Assembly: GCA_030248215.1 (NCBI GenBank)
Contig: JASANG010000400.1
Location: forward strand, 62,001 to 126,000
Length of the DNA: 64,000 nucleotides
Direction of reading: 5' to 3'
DNA from: Enoplolaimus lenunculus
Taxonomy: Eukaryota; Nematoda; Enoplea; Enoplida; Thoracostomopsidae
Numbering within the stretch: position 1 is the stretch's first letter; the number at the start of each line of letters is the position of its first letter. Shown one piece after another: positions 23,136 to 35,200 of this stretch. The position numbers were made by a program, and so were the translations under genes. A model generated the notes under the pieces. The model was not told the origin of the DNA, made no database searches, and was given only the letters and a program-made list of their open reading frames with translations.

Positions 23136-23803
23136 CATAGCATATAAAGATTCATCGATTCATGCTTTATGTTCGGGATCTGTTTTATGTATGGTTCGAA
23201 TAAAGCTCAGTATATATACGTATTCCAGCCAAATAGATGAAACGTAACAACACGTGTTTAAAAAATTTGCACATTAGGTGCAGTTTCTAACTATTGAAAA
23301 AGGTACTAAAAAATTCGCTGAAAGCGAGCATTTCATAGCACAAACCGTAGCCAACCTCGCGGAGAAAATCCTGCATACGCTACTTCAATTCGAGAAACGT
23401 GCCTCAGTTTATGATCCCAGAAGTGAATATAGTTTGCATAAGGGCCGGTGCGTTTATTCGCTAGGCTCGCTCGCAAAAGCTTTCAGACAAATTTATACCC
23501 CGCTCCCGAAATGAAATCCTAACTACGCCCCTGTACAAGGGTATATAACGTAACAAAATTGCCCCCAGGTTGAACCTGGTTAATCTTCACCCGCCATCTT
23601 TATTTGCGCCCAGTTATCTCCATGTTCAACGTAATGAAACCCTCTCAGAAGTGACAACATGTGGAGGCCATGTTGCAATTGGGATTGCCTTCTATGCATC
23701 AGTGTATAATGATGCTGAGTTATTGAATTTCAGGTGTAGATAATTATGGATTAAACACAGAGCGTATACCTATTAATATATATTTTATTTCAATCGTGCA
23801 ATT
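23136..23803. other. Gap between palindrome and Mondo gene
   Basis: It holds a short reading frame (about 23281-23514) with no recognisable domain. The word CTCGCTCGCAAAAGC links it to the dispersed CAGTGGCGGAT repeat family. The Mondo promoter should lie here, but I see no convincing core motif. Confidence 0.4.
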
Positions 23804-23824
23804 ATGTATCGAGCGAAAACATGA
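23804..23824 (+). promoter_or_regulatory. Seven-codon upstream ORF overlapping the Mondo start
   Basis: An ATG at 23804 opens ATG TAT CGA GCG AAA ACA TGA. Its stop overlaps the Mondo start codon as ATGA. If the transcript includes it, translation of Mondo would depend on leaky scanning or reinitiation. Confidence 0.4.
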
Positions 23825-23919
23825 CATCTGAATCAATCAACAGTGGCCAGTTTATGGTGAGCGCAATCCATGACATTCATGGGACGCGTAAAAAGCGAAG
23901 TCACGATGAAAACGAACAG
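23821..23919 (+). CDS. MLXIP: Mondo exon 1 (start codon, first conserved region)
   Basis: The 33 codons include SGQFMVSAIHDIHGTRKKRS, which matches the SGHFMVS start of the first Mondo conserved region in vertebrates. The donor is GTACGT. The ATG lies eight residues before the conserved block, as expected for a true start. Confidence 0.85.
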
Positions 23920-26900
23920 GTACGTTAGTTGGGTGATCCAAGGGAGTGAGGGCGGCATATCCGGGCAATGAGCCACTCAGGCATCAATAGGAATCAAAAC
24001 AAAAATTTTGTATTAGATTTAGCGGTGCAATTGCGTTTGGCTTCTTGTTCGCTTCACTTTGCGAGTTTTCGTGACTTGTATAACGCCAGTCCACGTCAAA
24101 ATATTCATGAATATCCACCGCCAGGCCACTGAGCACGTTTAAAACATTTACGGTGGCATATCTAAGGTACGTTTTGAAAATAATTAATTTTTGGCTGTAA
24201 CTCCATGAAAAATTTAATTGTTTTATAAATTTTAAGTGCCAAAATATTTGCTCTATCGGCTGTAATTGATTTTTGCGGAAATCAGATCTCAAGGACACTC
24301 GGGTGGTTGAAATCGAAGTGATCCTTGTTCGAATCACTATGCCAAAATCACACACATCAGTTTCACTTTCAAACACATAAAACGATCATACCCTGTCCTA
24401 TCAAACTTATCACATGGTGGTAGAAGCTACGTAGTGATTTCAGTTGCATTTATCAAATTAACGCGCGGTGCCTAACATGGCGGTCATGGGACGACTTTGG
24501 CAAAACTGGGAGATCAAAGTACCAGCTGCAAGGACATAAAACGACCGTAGCATCCTGGCCTAAACCACTTATCACTGTTAGCAAGTTTTCTGTTTCAGGA
24601 AAAAGCGTTGAGCGACGTCGAAGATGATGGCGATCCGCCGGGACAAGTGTTTCCTGATACGTCCGAGAAGCCAATTACATTTTTCAAGTTTGGCCCTACG
24701 TCTACGCGGTCCATTACCATTGATTCATCGTTAAAGAAATTGTGTAATTGCTTCAAACTAGCGTACAAGTAAGGCGCTTTTACAAGTGTTAAAATAACTT
24801 TCGGTATCCTAGAGGTCAGAAAATTATTCCGTTCAGTCGGTTACGCTTGCTCTTAAGAAACTTGCATTTATACCACCCACCCGAAATGAAATAACAGCTA
24901 CGCCTATGTGTGTTGTCCAACTGTCATAGGTACCTAATTGCACCACAACATTAGCGAACTTTGCATTGTTTTAACAGGAACGCATACTGTAGCAAACGGC
25001 TATAAATTATCAATGCCGGAGCCAGGTGAACATTCCTGTTTGGTTCCCGTTTACGGATCAGAACCAAAGTTTTGTAGTACTAAAATTGCGTTTGGCTTTC
25101 GCAAAATATGACGAGATTAATAAGTTAATTCAGCTACTTATGGCTATTACAATATCATATGCTATATATTCCGTGCTGTCTAAAAAATTTTGGCACGTGA
25201 CACTGCTTAACACAGAAAGCTTTTTTAATTTATATGGTCAAAGCACATGATGTGTTTTGCCTTCTGAAAAATGAGTGTCGAATAATACTAATAATGCAGT
25301 GGCGGCGGGCTCCTGTATTTAAAAAGTTCGGAAACTCCGAACTTTATTGTGCACTAGTTCAAAAGCTACAAGACCATTCGCCCACTGAAAACTGTTGGTA
25401 GATGTTATACGCGTTTGCTGTAATGTTTTTAGAGTTTAGTATCTATTTTACATGGTTATCCTGTTTTAGTAAAATGTCAACGCCAAAATGGAAAAAGTTC
25501 AGTGGAATGAAACTTAACTGGAAAGATCGCATTAGATTAAATAATGTTATCTGGCGCGCTTGGCAGATGCAATGTATGTTCACTTCCTAACATTTTTAAC
25601 CTGTTTGCTAAAGAAATTGCTTTGCGACGACTTCGGGAAAAATTTCATGAATTGACCAGAAGTAACATAATAGCTCTGTACACTTTTTCACCGCAGGTGT
25701 CTAGATTTTCATAAAAGTTTGCTTAATTGTAGGTTTAGGCTTAGGCTTATGTGGAGAAGTGTACAAGTGCCCCGTAGCAATCATATTGTACAGAAATGTT
25801 TAAGCGAAACGATTTTTCACAAATTTATGATTTTATATGCGAACCCATTTTTAGAATTTGCCTGCTTACTGCATTACTCCAGGCTGAATTAATGCAGTAA
25901 ACTACCAAATCTTTGTTCAGGGATTATCAAAACGACATATTGTAAGGATTATTATGGTTTTACTATGTAGCAGGGATATTATCGCATCCGAGATCCAGCA
26001 CTTCGAACCATTTCCACGGTTGACCTAAACTTCTTTCCAGTCCAGCCTCTGCAAGCAGAAAAAATTACGTATTGTAAAATTAAAGTAATTTGTATAACGT
26101 CATGCATGAATAAATTAAAGATAGGTGCAGCATATATATCTGAACCAAATCTTTGTTTCTATATTAAATAAATATGTGTCTACAGAGGGCACAAAGAGTA
26201 GAAACCTGAATGGTAAGGTTCCTCGCTCTGGTCCGTCACTACTCGCCAGCACCTTAACGGAATGCCGAAGTTGTATAAAATATGTCGATGTCATATAAGG
26301 TGTATCATAACCTGAAGGTATATTTCGCGTTAAAGGCTGTTTCAACTAGAATATTTTTGTTGCCTGTTTTAAGGTGCATTATCTTTCATAATAATGTCAG
26401 TAATAAGCCATGTTAGATAGTAAACTTGTAATTGCTTATTCGTTTGATGGTTTCAGTCAAAATGAACACGAAACCAAAGTATTGTTTTTTCGCGGTGCCT
26501 GAAGACGGCGGCCAGTACTGGACCACTGATGTTAGTTGTTCTTGTATTATTTCCTTACTTTTTTACGCTGTGTGGCGTTTTGTCTACTTGTATAATTCCA
26601 GTGTCACTACTAGAGTCCGTATCCGAGTGCCAAGCACCCAAACGGCGCAATGGGTACTTGTTTACTTCTCCCCACACAGTGTTAATTTAATAGAAGGCGA
26701 AAGTTGTCATCCTCCACATTGTTTATAATATTAATTACATTATCACATGCTTGGGTTTACGGTTAAACTTAGGCTTATTATCAGGCGGAAGCGTGGGCTT
26801 AGCTGAGGTTCGTTCTGCGTGGGGATCTTTATGTGGCGAAGCAAACAAAAACCGCTCTTGGGGCTCCTTATTACATATCATGATGGTTTTGCCTTACGAA

Positions 26901-29900
26901 AAATGCAAAAAATCTTTAATATTGTTTTTGAACTCTCATGGTTGATCGGACTGGTCAGGCTTGTCCAGTTGCCGCTCAAAGGATATGGAAGTGGTTTATA
27001 AATGTTTAGTTTTGCTTGTTGTTCATTGTTTTTAATGTTTAGTTTGGCTCGTGTGTTATTGTTTTTAATGTTTAGTTTTGGTTTATTGTAGAAAGCAGTG
27101 GTTCTAGAAGGTATGTACTGGAAACGGCGAACGGAAACAGTATCAGCAGAGTACAAACGATGGCGACATTTTTATCATAAACAACTTCAATTGAATAAGC
27201 GAAAATTATCCAAGGAAGAAGTACGTAGTCTTGTACTAAAATGTCCGTAATTTATTTAGATAATAAACGTTATTTTAGTAGTATAAATAAATGATATATT
27301 AAATGTTCCTCTCGTATCTGTCCGAAATCATTTAGAACTTGATTGTTGTTGTCTCAAGGTTGCGGTATACTCGCCGTGTTAGTACAAGGGTATTATTTTG
27401 ATTTTTCGTTTAGTGTTGTCAACCAGTTAGACTACCCGTCCTTTGAAATTTTTACAGAACATAGCCTGTTTGTAAAACCGTGGCTACGATTACGAGCTTG
27501 CTGTCCATGTCGCTACATAACTTCTTTTATGCATTAAAAGTTTCGTTTCAAGCTTAAAATCACGGTTTTAGTATTACGTATATATTGATACCCTTAGGTC
27601 GAAGCAATATCGCAGTTTGGTCCACGAGCGGACAATTATGATGAAGCGTTGTTTTTGCCTTTTCCTACGCCACACTCAACAGAACCAATTGATTACGAAA
27701 TTGATGATGAATTCACCAACTGTTTTACCGATACGCTGTTTCAAAGCCTTAATCAGCCGTATATGTTTCCAAATCCGAAGGAAATGGGTAGGTTTAAATG
27801 CGGCGTTGGACAAGTTATCGGACCTGGATACATTTTGAATAAGATTTAAAGCAGAAAAACCTTGTAAATAGAAGATTAATTTGGGAGCAAGGAATTTTCA
27901 CAAATCTTAGTATCTAGTAGAAGAAATATATACGTAGTAAAATTAAAAATCGAAAAAGTGCAAAATTATGTGAAAAATATAAAAAACAAAAAAGAGATTG
28001 GTTTAGTTTATAAAACTTAAAATATTAAGTTCAAAACTGGATGAGCCTCTAAGACGGTGTTTCATTTTGCGCAGGAAGTCGGGACCTCATGTTTACATTT
28101 GCATTATTTTATGTTAGCCCAAGCAGGCAATGCTGATTTCATACAACCGGGGCTTGTTCAACTGCAGCCGAGTCTCGAAGAAATTATGACCTATTTGGGT
28201 ATGTTCTATTTTAGGATAAACCTTTTTATTATTAGTATAAGGTCTTGTTTTAATGTCTTGTGGGTTAAGCGTTGATTCGGCGTCTAACCGGTGTTCCAGT
28301 ATGCCTCTGAAAGAATTTTCTTATCTATATGTTCATTAGTGGTACCAAAAATCGCTAATGGTGCTAAACATGAGCACAAGTATATATGCAGCTGATTGTA
28401 TTCAGTATTGAAAGGAATGTAGGCAGCGCGCATTCTGTTTTTTGCTTTCCTTTTCCTATTTTGTGGGGAGGGTGGTGAAACTGGCTGATTGGCTCCACTT
28501 TATGTATTAAACGTGTAAATTATTTTAAATTTTTAGTTGCTCCGTTTCATATATAAATCGATTGAAGGGTGTGCTCAAACCATAATAACATTGGCTCTTC
28601 TGCGCTTTGCCGCACTTTTCGAACTTTTCCAATTTTAGCATTTTCCAGGCTTTGTGGTTTAGGCTTAGGGTTGGGATATACTTGTGCGCCGCCATTCGTT
28701 GCCGTACTGTGCGTTGATACAGTTGGTTGACGGACGTATACGCCGGAGACATTAAAGACATTAAAATTTTTAAAAAGTATGGAGCCACTCTGAAGCTTAC
28801 GTCGTGGGATGGTGAACAAGAACCAACAATTTTTGTAAACCGCAGGTAAGACTGTACGGACGCAAAATTTCAGATGACCAAATGGACACTCAGGACAACG
28901 GGTCACCAACGCTCCACGGGTATGGCGGACATGGCCGCAGTCCCAAGCTTAAAGATGTGCCCACACAATCTACTGGTAGTACTGTAATGGCGGCACGTGA
29001 TCAGGAGCGGCAGTATGTGACAACTAAAAATGTTCCCGATGCTGGATTTCATGTAAGATAAATTATAATTCACTGCTTCTAGTGGTTAGAGTTCCCAGAT
29101 TTTACGAATTAAGGTAGTTTTCTGTGTATATTACTATGAGTACAGGATGGATATACGGTTATCTAGATTTTGTGAGTCCGAGGCTCACTAACCGGTAATT
29201 TTGTTGCCCATCGTAAGAACGCTGAACTATTGGGTAGTTATTTTGTGTCTGAATATGTGTTTTGTCCAATATAAATAAAAATACTGTTACAGTGGCGCGA
29301 TGATTGCCGCATTGCGCCGCATATCATTTTGTGAACCAAAAATTATTGGCTTTTGCCCGCCATCCGGCACAACCTATAGTCAGCATTTCAAAAGTTTGTG
29401 TGCACAAAAATTGATACATTGTTTCCGCTTCTGAGCACGGAATATCCTTCAAAATGAGTCAGATGTTAAGAAAATTTGTCTTATACAGTGCCCATCAGTA
29501 GTACAACGAAAATATTATATAGAATGTATTTCAGTCATCAGAGCGAGCGTGGTCCAGTTCGGTCGCTTCAAACTGTTCGCCTCAAAATGTGCTGCTGCAA
29601 TCGAACACAACACATACACAGATACCAGGTACAACGACATCTTCTGATGTTACATTGGCGAGCCCGGTTGTCAGCGAGGGTGCTTGTTCAGGTATCAATG
29701 AAGTGGATCGAGACTCAAATTGTAAACCTACCGCTGTCGGCCAAGAATTGCGCATATGTACACGACAAATTGAGCCTCCAGAAAATAAAGTAACAAGGCC
29801 TTTGCGGTCAGAGTGGCTAATGAGTCCTAGGACTCATCAAGTAGTGACTTTGAGCAACGAGCATGTCACAAATGATCGGTCGGGGTCTTCGTTTCCGACG

Positions 29901-32173
29901 AGCGGTGCTCCAAATGTAGCTATAGCACCAGGGTGGGTTTGTTCGACCGCAGTCGCCCCTCAACATAGCGTGCAAAGTTGCAGTGCCACTTTGTCGTGGC
30001 CCGTCTCGACAAGAAGTTGCACTACAGCTTCAACAACAAATGAACTATCTGCAGCGGTATGTTACGGTATTGATCCAGGTATGTTTTTGGCTTCCGGCGG
30101 TAATGTAAAAGCATATACAAAAGAAATAGCTGCGATGCCAAGTAAATATAGCTACGGATTGGGTGATAGTACAGATAAAGGGGCAAAATTTAGCAGTTTT
30201 GGACCGAAATACGATTGTACGTGGAGTAGTCAGTATAATTCTAATGCTGAACGAGATATGAACATACCTTGTTATCAGAATCGCGAACAACAGTTTAGTT
30301 CCGGGTCTGGGTTGCTTGTTTCTACCGAACAGCCAGTAACTGGGACTCAGTTAGCGCCCACGTTATCGGGAAACATTGATACTGTTTCGTGGCAGCCTAA
30401 CTATACTCAGATCTTGGGTACAACTGTCAGTGGTCAATCTTCAATAGGAAGAGGCAATTGTTTTCGGGTAGATTGCAATATAAACATGCCTGTACCTCAA
30501 TCTATAGTACATACCATACATACCCCTGTCATAGGAAGAAGCCACAGTTTTGACTCGGCATATCAAAATGCTGACCTACGCGAAGATAGTCAAGTAATAA
30601 CGACTGTAATGGAACCTAATAGTGTTGCCAAGCCTGATACTTTGGCGGAAGGGGTCAGAATTTTGCGACCGGTGCCAGCTGCGGAAACTAGTAATATAGA
30701 ATCGATCATTGACACCAAATCTGGATGTTTCGCTGATTCCTGCACTAATTTATATACGAATCACGGTCAGAGCGATGTAGTGATCGATGTGGTAGGAACT
30801 GGCGGAGCAGGCAAGTTCTAACATTTTTGGCATTTGGGTTTGCGTTGCGTACCGTGCATTTGTATGGTTGGGTTTAAGTACCGTAGTATCACCTTGTTAG
30901 AGGGCTTGTAATCAAGGTGCTACCGGAAATTAATTAAGTTACCGGATACCGGAACAAAATCCGGGTAGTGCATTTTTTCGGAAACGGATATTAACCGGGT
31001 GCAATGTGAGTGTTTTAAGCCGATTACGGTTCCCATGAGCATTTGTATATTAGAGAATCAGAAATTCGTCATAGTGTAAAAACCAGGAAACGAATGCAGC
31101 ACGATATCAGAATATAAGTTAGGATCGGCAAAATAGTACATTCATAACAATTGTAATGGCTTTTCAAGGATTATAACATTGAGTGTTTCAATAGCAAATA
31201 GCTTTGAAGAAAACAAAAGTTGAATAGTACAGACTTAACCAATGTTGGCATCTGCACACAATCAATAAGAGTTTTGGAATGTATATAAATTGGTCTTTCG
31301 ACTACAACTGTAACATGCTGACTTTACGGTTTGGCCAGAAATCAGTTTAACGTAAATCTTAGCAATATGCAACCCTGAGCATTTTTGCGTTATAAACAAT
31401 CGAAACGTATAAGTTGTCATTGGTCCAGGTGTGATGTGGTAACTTGTGAGTTTTACATTTGCGATGAGTTGCGATATATTAACTTGCATATGTTGCACTA
31501 GACATGAGTTTAAAAATTGCAAAATGTTAGTGTTGTGTCAAGTTAAGCAAAATTTGCATCAAAAACAAAAATGAAATCCTTCGGTAAAGTACAAATCGGC
31601 ATTGTCTGAACTGTTGCGTTGTCAACTGTGACTTAAAACAATGGAATTTAACTTTTAAGCGAGTCGGAACGTTTGTTAACTATAGCTTGATTGTGGCTGA
31701 AGAAGTATATAAAAATAGCAATTATTGGTTAATTTTTATTACAGCGCTTGCAACCGAACTAACACGCCCAACAACAACTACCGTTGTGCGGCCAACTCCA
31801 GTGTTCGGTCAGCCAAGAGAGTTGCAATTTAGCAACTCCGGTGCACTACCTGTAATTGCGTCTAGCATGCAGCGTTTGAACGTTGTATTGCCCAGTGCAA
31901 CAGCGGCGTCTTCTGCGATGTCTGAAAAAGAAATGTTGCTGCGACAATTGCGGCAGCATATTGCAATGCAACAACGTCAACAACAGCAACGAGTGTTAAT
32001 GCACAGCAGACAAGCTGAAGGTCAAACTGAAGAACTGTGTCGCGCAGCGACACAACAACAACCACAACAAAAACAACAACAACACCAACAACAAAAACAA
32101 CAACAACACCAACAACAACATCAGCAGCAACAACAAAAACAACAACAACACCAACAACAACATCAGCAGCAGC

Positions 32174-32214
<41 letters not shown>

Positions 32215-35200
32215 CCGCAACAACAACAACAACAACCACAACAACAAAAACAACAACTGCAACAAACGCAACAACAGCAACAACAACAACCGCAACAACA
32301 ACAACAACAACCGCAACAACCGCAACAACAACAACAACAACCGCAACCGCAACATCATCATCAACAACAACAACCGCAACAACAACAACCACAACAACAA
32401 CCACAACAACAACAACCACAACAACAACAACAACAACAACCGCAACATCATCATCAACAACAACAACCGCAACAACAACAACAACAACCGCAACAACAAC
32501 AGCAACAACAACAACAACAACATACGCCAGTTCTTGAACAAGTTCTGAAAGATGCATCAGCTTTTTCAAATGCATCGGTGACAGGAGTGAGTGCTGCCCG
32601 TTCGATGATGGCGGCGGACTGGAAGACAACATCGGGTATTGCTGATCTCGAACGTGTCAATGCTACTCCGATCAAAAAACGTTGCCGAATGCGCGATTTA
32701 ATAATTGCTGTTGCTGGATCACAAGCGCCAGGGGTACCATTTGCGTCTACGAACGACTCAAGAATGCATGGTGTCAGCTGTCAAATTCTACAATCAGGAG
32801 CCCACAACAGCGACGAGGTCGTAGATAAACCATGTCGGTCGGAGAGCGCTGGGTTGCTTTCGGGAATTGTTCCGAGAGCTGTCGAAACTCTGAATGCGTT
32901 TTCCGCGAATCTTACACCTTTAGTCCAAACTATATCAGGTGTAAGCTGCGAAGTTGGTACGGCTGTCCCAAAAGAAACGAGAATAGCATTTGAAACATGT
33001 GCTATGAATGTGCCAACTGGTTTGAATGCACCAGGAAGGTGCCAAATAACAGGTTCAATTACGGGGACTGACACCTTTGCTGGACCGTGGGCTCCGCAAA
33101 GCATGAATTTCGGCCAAAGTCTTCCGGGTTGCTCGCAGTTTACTATGGTGAAGCGTGAGCTGGGCCAGTTGGCTTCTGGTAACGCTGTCACGGATAGCAA
33201 TCACAATGTTCTACTGCCTGCGTCTCAAATCAAACAAACCAGTTCTTGCTTGGTACCATTGTTGTCGTCCCATAGTCGTGGTGATAGGCACAACGATAAT
33301 GAGCAGTTGGCACGTATGCACGAAAATATGACTCTGTTAGCGGATTGTGTGGAATCTGTACGGGCAAACGATCCAGAGAAAGACTTGATAATGATCAGTA
33401 GAGGTAAAGGTGTGATTTCATCTGACGGTAGCAGTTCACGACTCTTTACATGTGCAGCGGCTACTGAACCCTCGTCTGTTTGTGATAAATCCAGTGTTCG
33501 GCAAGCAATATTGGATTCTTCGAGTGAGAATAGTTTCAAGCCGTTGTCTGCTGTAGGGCTGAGTTCTGCGAACGGAGGAACTTTGCAGCGCACGCCACGG
33601 CACCAAACTGGAGTTGCGCCTTTTGAGTCATGCGTAACTGAAACGCAAAACGAACCGCGTGGACTGTCTTGCACAGCACCTGTTACTGAAATAGTCGTGA
33701 TCGCCAAATCGTCGAATTCAAGTCAAGCTAACTCAACAGCTGCGACATCAGAAAATGTTTGCGTAAGTTCAATTAGCAGTCTTGGGTGCGGCTTGTTAGG
33801 AGGAATACCGTCTTAGTATTGTTTTACTCAATGTAGCACAAAGTTAAAACTTTAATTTCTTGCAACGTAAAGTGCATAAACTGCAGGAAAATTTAAGCTT
33901 TATTTGGATACATCTCCACGCCGAATTGAAAACGTTCTTCGCGGTTCTACGACCCTGTTAAATATTGTACATGTGGATTTTCACTATCATATATAATTTT
34001 AAAATTCAGTAGCATGGCGTTGGGTTCAATGAGTTTTTCTCAGGCTGTCAATTATTATCTACGCAGACAGGGAGATAATGTGTTGCCGATAGCACCAATC
34101 GATATCTTTGCTGCTAGGCATCCTAAAAAATTTTGAGCACGACAGAGATGCAGTACTTTGCACACGAGCTCAACCACCAAGCACCGTGGTAAGGGGAGGG
34201 TATTTTATCAAGTTGAACTTGCTTGGTGATCAAGCTCGTGTGATAATCTCTTTACTTGTTTAGTGCTTTGCTCGAGCTCGTATTCCAGGCAATGTACTTG
34301 ATTCGTGTATGATCATCGAATATATTGTAACAAGCACCATGCTTATTTGAGTTCATTTTGCGTAAGAAATTCGAAAGTTATTGCGAACGGCGCATTAGTT
34401 TTGAAATTTCACCATGAGATGAAATATCGCTACAAAAGTGACGCTATTCAAATTTCAAAGTGTACCTCTTATTAGACGTGGTACCTACGTACGTACAATA
34501 ATAGTAGGCATATACTGTTAGCTTTTTCCTTATATATCTGAATTGCCTTTCCCGTGATAAAAATGCTTCCTAATGGATGGATGCTTGCAGAATAGTTTAT
34601 ATTTTTGCGGCTATCTTTTTCTAGGCGCTGTCTGTTTAACTAACATCGAATCTTAATCTAACTGCTTCTAGAGTATAACAATAACGACACCCGTCCTTAC
34701 ACTGCTGCAAATTATTCAGTATGATTTTTGTATCAAAATTTAATACTGAAATTGTGTTTAGCGTCTCGCTCGCTTCGTTCGCGAAATGTTTCGTCTAATA
34801 TATATCGCGCGGTCTCTTGTACTACTTAATATGTTTGTCTGAGTATGTTGTTTAAGGAACAGATGTGTAGCAAAGAAAGGACTAGGTCATGCGTCAAACC
34901 GTTGGTGTACGTAGCGCAAACAATTAACGGTCGGCTTATACTCGAACCGTTTAATTATCCGGAATGCCATATTACGCACCACGAAAAGTCGCTGGAGGCT
35001 GCCACTGGGACCCATGCGTCTCGACAAACAAGGGGTACAGAGCTGAAGGTTTCCAATCCAACTGCCACAGAATTGGACGGCATTATCTGTGATACTGCGG
35101 ACGACGCTGGCCTGAAACGCGACGAACTGAATCGTTTGGAAGCGGATGGTAACAGCGGAGACATAGATGAGCTTGATTTGGCGACGTCAAAAGTAGGTTA

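Noticed and set aside
25026-25250. A plus-strand frame in Mondo intron 2 starting NIPVWFPFTDQNQ
   Set aside because: It looked like a possible exon after a CAG acceptor, but its sequence belongs to the dispersed repeat with GCGTTTGGCTTTCGC words. Exon 2 joins in phase directly to exon 3.
31862-32675. Poly-Val, poly-Leu, poly-Thr and poly-Cys frames across the Mondo CAA array
   Set aside because: Shifted or antisense readings of a trinucleotide array. The plus-strand Gln frame is the one that joins correctly to conserved Mondo exons.
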